DNA of 64,000 bases from Collybia mongolica (lineage: Eukaryota; Basidiomycota; Agaricomycetes; Agaricales; Clitocybaceae): positions 2,356,001 through 2,420,000 of the forward strand of contig JAAXNY010000013.1 of the NCBI GenBank assembly GCA_013420905.1, given 5' to 3'. Below, piece by piece: positions 10,524 to 20,818 of the stretch (the stretch's first letter is position 1; each line of letters starts with the position of its first letter). Position numbers and translations under genes: made by a program. A model generated the notes under the pieces. It saw nothing but the letters and a program-made list of their open reading frames with translations, made no database searches and had not been told where the DNA came from.

Positions 10524-11904
10524 TGTTGCTAGTAATGGCCAAGAATGGGCAACAGGGGATCATTATAATAACAAGCAGCTTGGACTGACAAGCTCATATT
10601 GCCAAATGGTTAATCTGCATGCTTTATGCACATGACATGTAACCTTGAGGCCTTGTATCTGACTCTCCAAAATATTGCATTTTTGTGCATTAAATAAGCA
10701 ATGGTAACTATAATTAAGTAAGCAATCTGGACAGTCTGCATGGACTTCATGAGGAGTTGTTCCAAGCTGGGTCTGAGCATCCAAGTAACAGCATGGATTT
10801 ATGGACTTAGCTTTGACTTGGTTCAGATGCAGACTATCAATTAAGCAGGGCTCCCTACCAAACAGGGTCTGAGCTCAGTCCACAGACATCTGCATTTGTC
10901 TGTGTGGTCTGTGTGGCTCATGTAGCTCAGTGTAAAGTCCCCAGAGAAGCTACTGAGTTGGTTATATTTGGAATATACAAATATGGATCTACATTTTCAA
11001 GTTTGTTAATCTTTTCATATAGTCCATCTCTGAGAGTCTCAGTCCCTACTTCACCAGCTGACTTGTTTTTAAGGGAAGTGCCTAGATATATATGGTTACC
11101 TTTTGTTGTTGGATATTTGTATAGGATCTATAAACACCAACTTCTATTGGCAATTTGTTTGCAGTTGCTGATATCATATACCATGCATATACTGTAGGTG
11201 AAGTTGTAAGGGGATCACTTGTTTGGCCACATCTAGCCATCAGGATCTCTATTGCACAACTTGCATAGCCCCACTGTTACATCTATCATCCTGACATGCA
11301 TTGCCTCAACCCCTGGATAGATAGTGATAGATAGTAGTTTACTCTGGGCTGACATATCACAGATGGATTGCTGAATCAGTAGAGTTACTGATATCAGATT
11401 CCATTGTTATTTGAGGCATAGCCACAATATACTGTATGTAAGGTGCCCCTTCCTCTCCATGGAAGGGCACCTTTGCAATAGACTTGGATTGGGTTCTCTG
11501 CTCATGATCAAGCCTCTAGTGCTCTATGCTCATCCCTTCCCTGCATGGTTGTTCATACTGTGTATACTACTCCCTGCCTGAGCCTCTTGGCAACATGACC
11601 CCTTATAGAAGTGCAGCAAGTATTTGGCAAGCTCAAATGTGTGGTCATATTACATTTTCATGCTGTGTGTCCATCAGGCCTTCCATGTTGTCAAACTACT
11701 CCCTGTACCCTGCAATCTAATTCTAGGACAATGCCTGACAAGTGTTCCAGAACCAAACTTATCAACAACAAAAAGTGATATAAAGCTGAAAAGATTCTGG
11801 ATAGCTAGTTCTAATGCAACAAGCTGGTTCTAGAAATATAAAGAAAAGTTAATTAAAAAAAACATAAGGACTCATATCTGCCAGTAATGGCCCTCTACCT
11901 CAAG
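10524..11904 (+). mobile_element. Repeat family E, long copy
   Basis: About 1.4 kb beginning near gctagtaatggccaaga and ending ggccctctacctcaag. The same two ends bound the 0.7-kb copy at 18601-19316, and the right end also occurs inverted at 8705. No coding capacity is visible and the ends are not clear TIRs: tgccagtaatggcc occurs in direct orientation near both termini of the short copy. The class is unknown; it behaves as a mobile, non-autonomous unit. Its right end breaks a Gypsy gag sequence. Confidence 0.5.
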
Positions 11905-12480
11905 TTCTATTATTGCTTCCAAGTACATCTTGCAATCAAGGACAAAGTCCTTCATTGCCTTTCTGTTTCCATCAAAAACAGTCAGTGAGCTGAGTTTAAT
12001 TTCAGCAGGTCATTGTTTGTCTGCCATCTCTATGTCAGAATTGGGTGGTATTGGGGAATCTGGTGGTTTGGGTTTCTGTGGTTTCTTGGGTTCCTTTCCT
12101 TTGTAACTTTCTGCCTTTGGTTTTGGCATTGTGGGTGTTTCTATTGTCTGTGTGACTACTGAAAGTCTTGGCAATTCTTCTGTGTCTTGGAAGTCTTCAT
12201 TGCTAGTGGCACTCTGCCTACTGCTGCTTCTGCTGCTACCACTGCTGCTTGCAGGGTTCAATCTGTATTGTGCTGGTCCCACTGTGTCTAAACCCAAAGA
12301 GGTCAATGGTTTTAATCAGCTTGGCCTTTTGTTATGGCTGTTTAGGCCTTATCCACTAAGTCAATCTCATTTGTCATTTGTTTGTTCAATGACCATTAAC
12401 TCTGCAAGTCTAAAATCTGCTGACTCCCTCTTTAGGGCTAAGTCAGATTGTTCATTCAAAGATACACTACTCCCTTCATA
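11905..12480 (-). pseudogene. Gypsy (Ty3-like) gag fragment, interrupted
   Basis: On the minus strand the frame contains a Ser-rich stretch and a Pro/Lys-rich linker (12010-12306) and then, in the same frame after one TGA at 12010-12012, the sequence LSSLTVFDGNRKAMKDFVLD. That is the conserved start of the Gag domain of agaricomycete Gypsy elements (the F-D/S-G-x-R...F...DC..YL pattern). The TGA most likely replaces an arginine CGA. Further stops occur upstream, between about 12306 and 12480. Homology ends at 11904, where the family E repeat begins, so the rest of gag and all of pol are missing here. Confidence 0.6.
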
Positions 12481-13006
12481 AGGCAAGTAGGATCAAGTTT
12501 GCATTGAGAGTTAAGAATAGTGAATGAGGTTGATTCAGCTAGATCAAGCTAAGGTAGCTAACTATGCTAAACTGTCCATATATATATGTAATGGTTTCAT
12601 AAGCATAGATAAGCATTGTTTACACTATTGGTTGTCTAGATAAGAGGATTAGTAATGGTGAGAAACAAAGTACATATATAGAGTTTTGAGATAAGGATTG
12701 GTTGATGTTTACAAGTTCTTATGTTTACATAAGTAACTTGTTCATCATCCTGGGTCTGTGGGGAAAATTCAGCATATCCAACAAGATCCAGTGTTGTTTT
12801 TCCCACAGTTAGTAATTTTGAAGTACATCAGTAAGACTTTGTAGTCATGGAAATATTTTTCTAACTGTGGGAATCAAAATTAGCTGACGCGCGGATTTTG
12901 AGCAAAAAAGGCAACTGCTAACATGGGCTGCATTTAATAATAAATTTGAGTTAATTGGTCTTTTTCTTGGGACATCTCAAGAATTAATTAATAACTGTCC
13001 ACTGCA

Positions 13007-13076
13007 TAATCATGCTTACGTTTGTCAACTACGCTGTTAGAGCTAACAGCGTAGTTGACAAACGTAAGCATGATTA
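13007..13076. repeat. Perfect 34-bp-arm palindrome with 2-bp spacer
   Basis: Left arm 13007-13040 (starting taatcatgcttacg), spacer ag, right arm 13043-13076, with all 34 pairs matched. It retains its CpG sites. It sits between the leader and the tandem units of family R and would form a stable hairpin or cruciform. Confidence 0.9.
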
Positions 13077-13521
13077 CAAGACACTTGTTCTGCTTTGGGT
13101 CAAACTTTTCCCACAATGCAAAACATTGCATATCTCAACAATGACAAGACCTATGGATGCAATTTAAATCACTACTACTAGATATGGTGAGGGGCTACCC
13201 AATGTAGAGATTTATATGTATTTTTATTTGTTTGTACACCTTCAAACATCATGATCAAAGGCAGCTCTCTCACTACAAGCATGTTACAAATGAATATCAA
13301 GTTTGTATATGACTTTGCCACACAGATAGCCAAACAAACAATACCATCAAAGTTCCCACAATATAAATCATTGCATATCTCAACAATAACAAGGGTTATG
13401 GATGTAATTTAAATTGCTAGTGTTAGATATGGTGAAGTAGTACCTCATGTATATGTTTGTAAGTGTTTGTATTGGTTTTTATTTTTCTAAAACTCATCAA
13501 CAACAAATTTCTTGCTACATA

Positions 13522-16129
13522 CAGTCAACCCTGTCCTAACCCATACTTGTCATAACCCATACTCTGTAATAACCCATGGGTTTGGGGCTTCCACCAAGTT
13601 GGTTTGCAGGGAAATTTGGGCTCCCTGCCATACTCCATAACCCATAGGTCCTGGGGGGGTTTCATAACCCATAATGTACTAAAATTTATGTAATTTCTGG
13701 TCTCAATGACATCAATATTCTGTCAACACATCAAGGAGGGCTGCACGACCCCAACCACTCAAGGGAAAAAAGCCTAAATAATGGTACCCTGCCTATTAAG
13801 CCTGACACCTCAACAAATTCCGTGCCCTGAGTCAATGTTGAGAAAGCCTCTTGAAGTACTCAAAGCTGGTGTGTCCCAACTCAAGGCACAAATAAAATCA
13901 TGCAAGGATGAGCTACTTGCCAAGTTGTCCAACCGCAAGCAGATTTCAAACCTGGCTTGACAATGAGGCCAATCTCGTTGACGAAGATGCTGTCATTGAT
14001 CTTCTCGAGAATGCTTCTGACTATGAGTGCGGGCTGGGACGGCTGGAGTCAAGGCAGAAGGCAGTGGTTTACAAGCTTATGGAGCTGGGAGGAGGTGTTA
14101 AAAAAGCTGTGGGCAATAAGAGAAAATGTTTGTGAAATTTGTAGTGTGAACTTGACATGGATCTCACATTTCTCTGATTTAGGCCCCGAGACTCAGAAGA
14201 TAGTGCCACAGGCAGAGAAGGGGAAGAAAGCACCAGTTTTCACAAAGAAAGAGAATGCGACATTGAAGCAACGGATTGAAATTCTTGACTGGCATCATGC
14301 ACAGAAGTCCAGCCAAGGAAAGACTGCTTTGCATTGGAATGAAGCATACCCAAACCTTTGCTTCAAGCAACCCACCATTTCAGCATGGCTGAAGGACAAG
14401 AACAAGTACCGTAAGCAATATGCAGAGGCACTCAGAAGGGGACAACCTGGGAATGCAAAGCGCGTCAAGCAGACAGAGCATCCAGAAGTCAATGAGATGC
14501 TGGAGCTGTGGGTTACGAAGGCCATGTCAGATAATATTCATGTCAGTGGGGAGATTCTCAGGCAGAAATGGAACCGCTTTGCCGATCTTGTGGGCATGCC
14601 AGACGATGAAAGGCTTGCCTTGAGTGAAGGGTGGCTGGAAGCCTTAGAGAAACATTGTGGTTTGCAGAACTACAAGTGGCATGGTGAGGCTGGTTCTGCA
14701 AACCCCAAGGATATTGAGTGCGAGCGCAAGAGACTTCATGAGCTTATCAGGAGGCATGGATTTTGTTTGAAGAACATCTTCAATATGGATGAGACTGGCC
14801 TTTTTTGGGCGTGAGTTGGATTCCTTCACTGACATAATTTCATGTACTTACTATGGCTCCTTCAGAATGCCTCCAGACCATGGCCTGATGAACAAGCCAT
14901 CTTCTGGAGTGAAGGGTGATAAGAAGCGATTGACGTATGCATTCACAATCAATGCCACTGGTACAGAAAAACTCAGACCCATCATCATTGGGAAATTCGA
15001 GCAACCATGACCATTTCAATGAAAATTGGGGGCGCAGCTTGGCTTCTACTATTGAAGTAATGCGAAGGCCTGGATGACCACAGTCCTTTACCAAGAATGG
15101 CTTCGTGACTGGGATGCAAAGTTGCGACGTGAGGGACGCAAGATCCTTCTGTACCAGGACAATTTTAGTGCACACAACCCACCTGAGGATCTCACGAACA
15201 TTGTGGTTGAGAACTTCTCCCCTAATCTGACAGCTCATGTTCAACCTGCTGACACAGGGATCATTCGCTGCTTCAAAGCACATTACCACGCCCGTTTCAT
15301 GGATCGTGCTATTGATTGCTATGACAGTGACATCCCTCCTGCTGACATTTACAACATTAACATACTCGAATCAATGCAAATGGCCGATATTGTGTGGAAA
15401 GAGGTCAACACAACCACGATCCGGAATTGTTGGCGGAAGTCTGGCATTCTCCCCAACAGTCTTCTCAATCCTAACTCCACTCCCGATGCTCCAGCTATCT
15501 GCATATCATCCCTTCTAAATGAACCTGCCGACCCAGTCACTGCTGCAGAGAACAATGTTTCTGCTTCCCTAGATCATCTTGAGGAAATTGGTGACCTGCA
15601 GCGGGGTAATTGGATGGATTTGACTGAGTTGCTCAACCCAGTCAACGAGGACAATACTTACAGTGAAGTGACAGACAAGGAGATCTACAAGGCGGTGTTA
15701 GAAAGGCACAATGCAGTGCAGCAGGTAGTGATCAATGGGGATGACGACTCAGATAACAACTCCGTAGAGAAGAAGCTGTCTCGTCACGAGGCATTATCTG
15801 CTGCCTTGACAATCCAAAAATATGTTGCAGATCTTGATGAGCCATTTGCGCGCAAGTTGGAGGGGCTCCTTGCAAGTTTCGGCCATCAAACACGCCTTGA
15901 CAGGCTCAACTCACTTAAACCTACAATTATTACCAATTATTTTACTTAGAAATCATATATACACCATGCAAATACCTTAGAACTATGTATAATAGCCCAA
16001 ATACAACATAATGACCAAATACAAGCTGTTCAACTGACCCTATAACGACCCCTCCCAAAACCCATACTCTGTGATAACCCATACTTTTCGGCTTCCACCG
16101 AGGGCCATGGGTTATGGCAGGTTTGACTG
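13522..16129 (+). mobile_element. pogo/Fot-type DNA transposon, complete ends, dead transposase
   Basis: The element is 2608 bp. Its ends are inverted: cagtcaaccctgtcctaaccc at the left and the complement of a gttatggcaggtttgactg end at the right, with further aacccat repeats inside both termini. It is flanked by TA on both sides (13520-13521 and 16130-16131), the target duplication of Tc1/mariner/pogo elements. The encoded protein has the Tc5/CENP-B-type helix-turn-helix and DDE domains of pogo transposases. Several disabling lesions are present, so it can move only in trans. Confidence 0.9.
13838..15949 (+). pseudogene. pogo-type transposase (HTH_Tnp_Tc5 plus DDE_1), broken
   Basis: The protein would bind the TIRs and cut and paste the element. 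Three exons can be traced: an N-terminal coiled-coil-like part with the LVDEDAVIDLLENASDYE block; a second exon from 14183 after an intron at 14128-14182; and a third from 14866 after an intron at 14811-14865. Exon 2 has the helix-turn-helix region and the first catalytic Asp in FNMDETGLF (14788). Exon 3 has the second Asp in YQDNFSAHNP (15158) and the third in QPADTGI (15251), a DDD triad. Breaks: a frameshift near 13945, and in-frame TGA codons at 15008, 15020 and 15053. All three stops sit where arginine or another basic residue is usual, consistent with CGA to TGA. Confidence 0.85.
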
Positions 16130-16690
16130 TATTGTAAATGAATACTGTCTGTATATCATTTCACCATGCATCAGGCCAAACAAACAATAACACTAAAGAA
16201 ATTTCCCACAATATAGATGATACTTACCTCAGCAAATACAAAGCTGATGGACATGCTACTACTAGACATTGTAAAGGATTACACTATGTATGTGTATGTT
16301 TATATGTATTTGTAGTTGCTTGTACCCTCCCAAATCACATTATTAACAACAACTTTTGGACTGCATATTACAAATGAATATCATCTGTATATTACTTTGC
16401 CAACACCTGGCCAAACAAACAATATCAATGAAGTTCCCACAATATAGACAATGCACATCTCAGCAAATACCAGGCTAACAGACACAATTGAAATTGCTCC
16501 TACTCCTAGACCTATGGAAGGGGTACACCAGGAAATGTATATTTATATTTGTTTGTACTTTCCAAATTTGATTATAATATCTTGTTATATCTATTTTAAT
16601 ATCACATTTATATATTACTTGGCCATAAGCATAGCCAAACAAGTCAATGTGGATGCTCCTGGAATCTATAATGCTCAATATCTTGACAAT

Positions 16691-18600
16691 GGCTAGCTAT
16701 ATGAGTATGATTAAATATAATATGTGATAATACAACAAAAAACACTTAACAGGCATATGTACATTTATTTGAACTTTGTCTTTAATGATGATATTTCTAT
16801 TTTTAACATATCTGATAAGTTCTTGATTAGGATGCAAGGCTAGAAATGAATTGTTAAATGTTGAATGGTTGATATACATTTCAATACTGTGGGAACTTGT
16901 TTCTATTATTATGAGTTCTTTATCAACCCAGGTTTTGGGCAAAAAGTTGATTCATTCATTCATTCATTCATATTTCAACACCATGGGAAAATATTTCCAT
17001 AATGGGATTTTTCTTCTCTTATGGCTTTTTACAGCATTTCTCCACAAATACAAAGTATTGTGACATAATTTGCATGTATTTGGGATGTTTACATAATGCT
17101 TTTGATGATGCCATCAAAATTATGCATATCTAATATTTCAAAGCATTGTGTTTCAAATTTTATTTTGTGTTTTTCTCTATAACCAGTAAAGCTATTAACT
17201 TTGTTTTTATAACTTTGGAATGTACAAATATGGCTCTACAATTTCCTTGTTGAGCATATTTTTCCCACAGTCTATTTTGAGCAAAATATTAGAAATGTCC
17301 AGGATCAGCTAGTTTTGAAGGTCTGTGTGTTATGCCAGGGGTAAATAAACATCTTATAACAACAACGACCCTTACCAAACATGACCCTTGTGGGAAATTA
17401 TGTCAAACATTGGAATAACCAACAACTACTACTATATTTACCTGAAATACAAATAAGATTGATTTCTCTATTTATTGACACATGTCACATGATCTATTCC
17501 ACCACATAAGTATACCAAATACATGGCAACTATCTGAATGCTTATTTAGTGTCCATGATCCTGGGAAAAGTTAGTTCTGATGGTTTTTGTGTTTTTTCCA
17601 TAACCAGGCAAGCTATGGCATTGGGTTTTGTGCACAGGCATTGCTTGTTTATTTGGTAACATTTTCCCATGGTCACACATCCTCTATAAACTATCATCTA
17701 CATTTTTTCTAGTCATTTACAACTTCCTGAATGTGGAATGGACTTATTTCTCCTAAGAAAAGAAATAGAGAACAAGTATATACCTGCCACACAGTGTGTT
17801 GGAACTTGGCCCACTCTACCCAAGTAGGCATTTGGATCAATATTACTTCCTTAGTGATTTAACTATTTGGTATATTCTTTATTTATTAATTGTCTTAAAA
17901 TTTAAACAATTAGTTGAAGTTTCACAATTGGGTAGTCCAATCTATAAATAGGTGCATTGGATAAATACTGTGGGTGTACCAGAAGTCTATAACAGCCTAC
18001 TAGAGCTGTGCAAATAGTACAGGGTTAAAGTATCAGTAAGAAGTAAACTAATATCTGTGAAAGGGATAAGAACTTAGCACAAGGTAGATAGAATTACACC
18101 AAGGTAGTCTCAAGGTATACAGCAGCATATAGGTGTATATACAATAGAGCAAGGTATATCTGAGCAACTAGATGTGGGGCACATATGCACTCACCTTACC
18201 CACATCTGGTTTGGGCACAGGGGTGATTGGTACTACTTGGTCTAGACAGCACATCCAGGGGTGCACACCCACCCACCAGGTGATGGTTCTACCATATGGA
18301 ATACACCACTGCACCACCCATGTCCACCATGCTAGCTGCTCACTAGCAGATGTAGGCAGGCAGTTACTGGTAATGTGGCAGGTGCCTCTGTAGTCCTTGC
18401 TGCAGCTCTTATTGTTGTGATTTTGCAGTTGTTATTTTCACTGAGAGGGGTGGGTATGAGAGAGGGTGCCAGGTCCCATGTATTTGGCAGTATTGTGCAC
18501 AATCATATGGCAGGGAGGTGATGGGAGGGGCAGCTGGGGATGGTGTGATGGAGGTTGACAACAAGGCTGACAGGTGATGTAGCACCTATCAACAATATTC
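16691..18600. other. AT-rich gene-free stretch
   Basis: No supported ORF, RNA gene or clear TE terminus. A short ATTC microsatellite lies at about 16953-16970. The composition matches the decayed repeats on either side. Confidence 0.4.
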
Positions 18601-19316
18601 AGCCATTGCCAGTAATGGCCAAGAGTAGGCAGCAGGGGTCATTATAAAAACAAGCACCTTGGACTGACAAGCTCATATTACCAAATGGTTAATCTGCATG
18701 CTTTATGCACATGATATGTAACCTTGAGGCCTTGTATTTGACTCTCCAAAATATTGCATTTTTGTGCATTAAATAAGCAATGGTAACTATAATTAAGTAA
18801 GCAATCTGGACAGTCTGCATGGACTTCATGAGGAGTTGTTCCAAGCTGGGTCTGAGCATCCAAGTAACAGCATGGATTTATGGACTTAGCTTTGACTTGG
18901 CTCAGATGCAGACTGCCAATTCAGCAGGGCTCCTTGCCAAACAGGGTCTGAGCTCAGTCTGCAGACATCTGCATTTGTCTGTGTGGTCTGTGTGGCTCAT
19001 GTGGCTCAGTGTAAATTCCCCAGAGAAGCTACTGAGTTGGTTGATGTGTGGTCATATTACATCTTCATGTTGTGTATCCATCAGGCCTTCCCATGATGTC
19101 AAGCTACTCCCTGTACCCTACAATGTAATTCTAGGACAATGCCTGACAAGTGTTCCAGAACCAAACTTATCAACAACAAAAAGTAATATAAAGTTGAAGA
19201 GATTCTGGATAGCTAGTTCTATTGCAACAACCTGGTTCTAGAAATATAAAGAAAAGTTAATCAAAAAAAAAAACATAAGGACTTGTATCTGCCAGTAATG
19301 GCCCTCTACCTCAAGT
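18601..19316 (+). mobile_element. Repeat family E, internally deleted short copy
   Basis: The first about 440 bp match 10524-10963 and the last about 275 bp match 11637-11904. The middle 673 bp of the long copy are missing, with the junction at gagttggtt/gatgtgtggtc. Both termini are kept, as in MITE-like deletion derivatives of DNA transposons. Confidence 0.6.
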
Positions 19317-20088
19317 GGTAAGCACATGTAAGCAGTAATACATGAAGAAGAAAAAGATAGATAGGACATGTGATCAGGGAATTTGTAACATTGATAGGGT
19401 GGTCCATAAGCAGATGGTTGGTCTGATGGGTCAGTGAGAAAATGTAAAAAAATGCTAGATCATGGAGGCAATCCTCTATCAGTTTGGGAACTTTAAACAA
19501 ATAGTATACAAAATATGTGATTAACTTTTAATAGCTCATATTATTAACACCTTGTTAAAAGCACCCAACTTATATACACAACCCTGTAGGAGACTATGAT
19601 ATCTGTCACCTAATTGTGGGGAAAAGGATTTGCTGATGTTGGCAGACGACTCTAATGTTTATGTCCAATGCAATTTCCAAGGTAAATAAAACTTACCTAC
19701 CCCAATTATCCCTCCCGAGTTCAAAGCCTTGAGTTCCAGCCTCGAGCTCAAGGTTTGTCCCATTCATAATATACCGTTCTATTTCTTCCGCCTTATTGAC
19801 GCGCATACACATTGCGACAGGGGTCCAAGCCAATAACGTTATTCGATCAATGCTCTCGGGACTCGGAACTATAAAGAAGGGTTTGAGGTTCGATCCAACC
19901 CTTATCGATACAATTCCAATCTCCAACCACAATCCACAAGCAGTGAGTTTTCTGGAAGAAATTGCCAGTGCAAATCGCCTCTGATTCCGCATCCGAGGCC
20001 AGATCCAACCTCCCACATATACCTAGAGGCAAGTATCCGGCACCGATTTTCGACGATCAATTCAAATAAGCATACCAGTCACTAAAAC
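19317..20088. other. Boundary between repeat-rich and genic DNA; VOC gene upstream region
   Basis: Base composition shifts from AT-rich, CpG-poor to mixed near 19.68 kb. A 107-codon frame on the minus strand (19693-20016) is open but unrecognised; it may be chance. Confidence 0.35.
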
Positions 20089-20551
20089 ATGCCCCTCCAC
20101 CACGTCGGACTCATCGTTCCTGACCTCGAAGAAGGCAAAGCCTTCTACCTCGCCGCCCTCGCGCCTTTGGGATACAAAGAGTTCCACAGCTACCCCGGCT
20201 TCGCCGTAGGCCTTGGCATCAGCGCCACCCAGTCCGATTTCTGGCTGAGCGCGGGCAAGAGCCCAGAAGGAGGCCCCAACAAGCCCGTGAGCGAGGGCCT
20301 GCATTTCGCGTTCAAGGCGGAGAGCCGGGAGGTCGTTGACCAGTTTCACGCGGCGGCATTGTGCGTGCATCACCCTGGCTTTGTATCTTGTGGATAGTAT
20401 GCACTCATTCGACGTTGGGACTCAATTTGTTTTTAGGAAAGTGGGAGGGAAAGATAATGGGGCGCCGGGTTTGAGAGATTACGCTCCTGGGTACTATGCT
20501 GCGTTCATTCACGACGCGAAAGGGAACAATATCGAGGTGGTCAATATGTGA
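20089..20551 (+). CDS. VOC-superfamily (glyoxalase/bleomycin-resistance-like) protein
   Basis: Two exons, 20089-20360 and 20437-20551, give 128 residues; the 76-bp intron has GT at 20361 and AG at 20435-20436, and joining them keeps the frame (FHAAAL-KVGGKDNG). The start MPLHHVGLIVPDL contains the first metal-ligand-type histidine of the fold, and the C-terminal DAKGNNIEVV has the typical glutamate in the last strand. One beta-alpha-beta-beta-beta module per half is visible and the length is normal for single-domain fungal members. Proteins of this family bind a divalent metal and catalyse isomerase, dioxygenase or lyase reactions; the substrate cannot be read from sequence. No signal peptide, so probably cytosolic. 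It converges on the PABA synthase gene with 267 bp between stop codons. Confidence 0.85.
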
Positions 20552-20818
20552 GAGGGGGCTACAACGTTAATCGCGAGCATAAACAGTACAAAAGTGTAAC
20601 ACCATACTATACTGAGACAGTTTGAGTTCGGCTGGGACGGATTCCAGAATGCATATGCGATATCCGACGGAGTTCGACGGTGAAGAATTTGGTCTGTAGA
20701 TTAGGATATCTAAATCTGTTGGTACAGCAGCTAAACATACAAATGTCAAAAAACGGGGTCGTAGAAATCGGAAACGAGGAATCGCCTCCAGGGTACATGG
20801 ACACTTAACACACGATCC

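Larger units (their letters stand above)
12700..16690 (+). repeat. Repeat family R with tandem 240-bp units, split by a pogo element
   Basis: A leader (12720-13006) is followed by a 70-bp hairpin and then tandem units beginning cccacaat at 13110, 13355, 16205 and 16436. The first unit is 245 bp; the second is about 240 bp once the transposon at 13522-16129 is removed; the third is 231 bp; the fourth decays near 16690. Each unit has the order cccacaat...catatctcarcaa...tttgtatgtgtttg...ttacaaatgaatat...caaacaaacaata. No coding potential is seen. Its function, if any, is unknown. Confidence 0.6.

Noticed and set aside
8705..11904. Helitron or classic TIR transposon spanning the long inverted repeat
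   Set aside because: No TC/CTRR ends, no target duplication, and the interior is made of other repeats.
19885..19905. B-box-like ggttcgatcc suggesting a tRNA
   Set aside because: The flanking bases do not form a T-stem and no A-box or acceptor stem fits.
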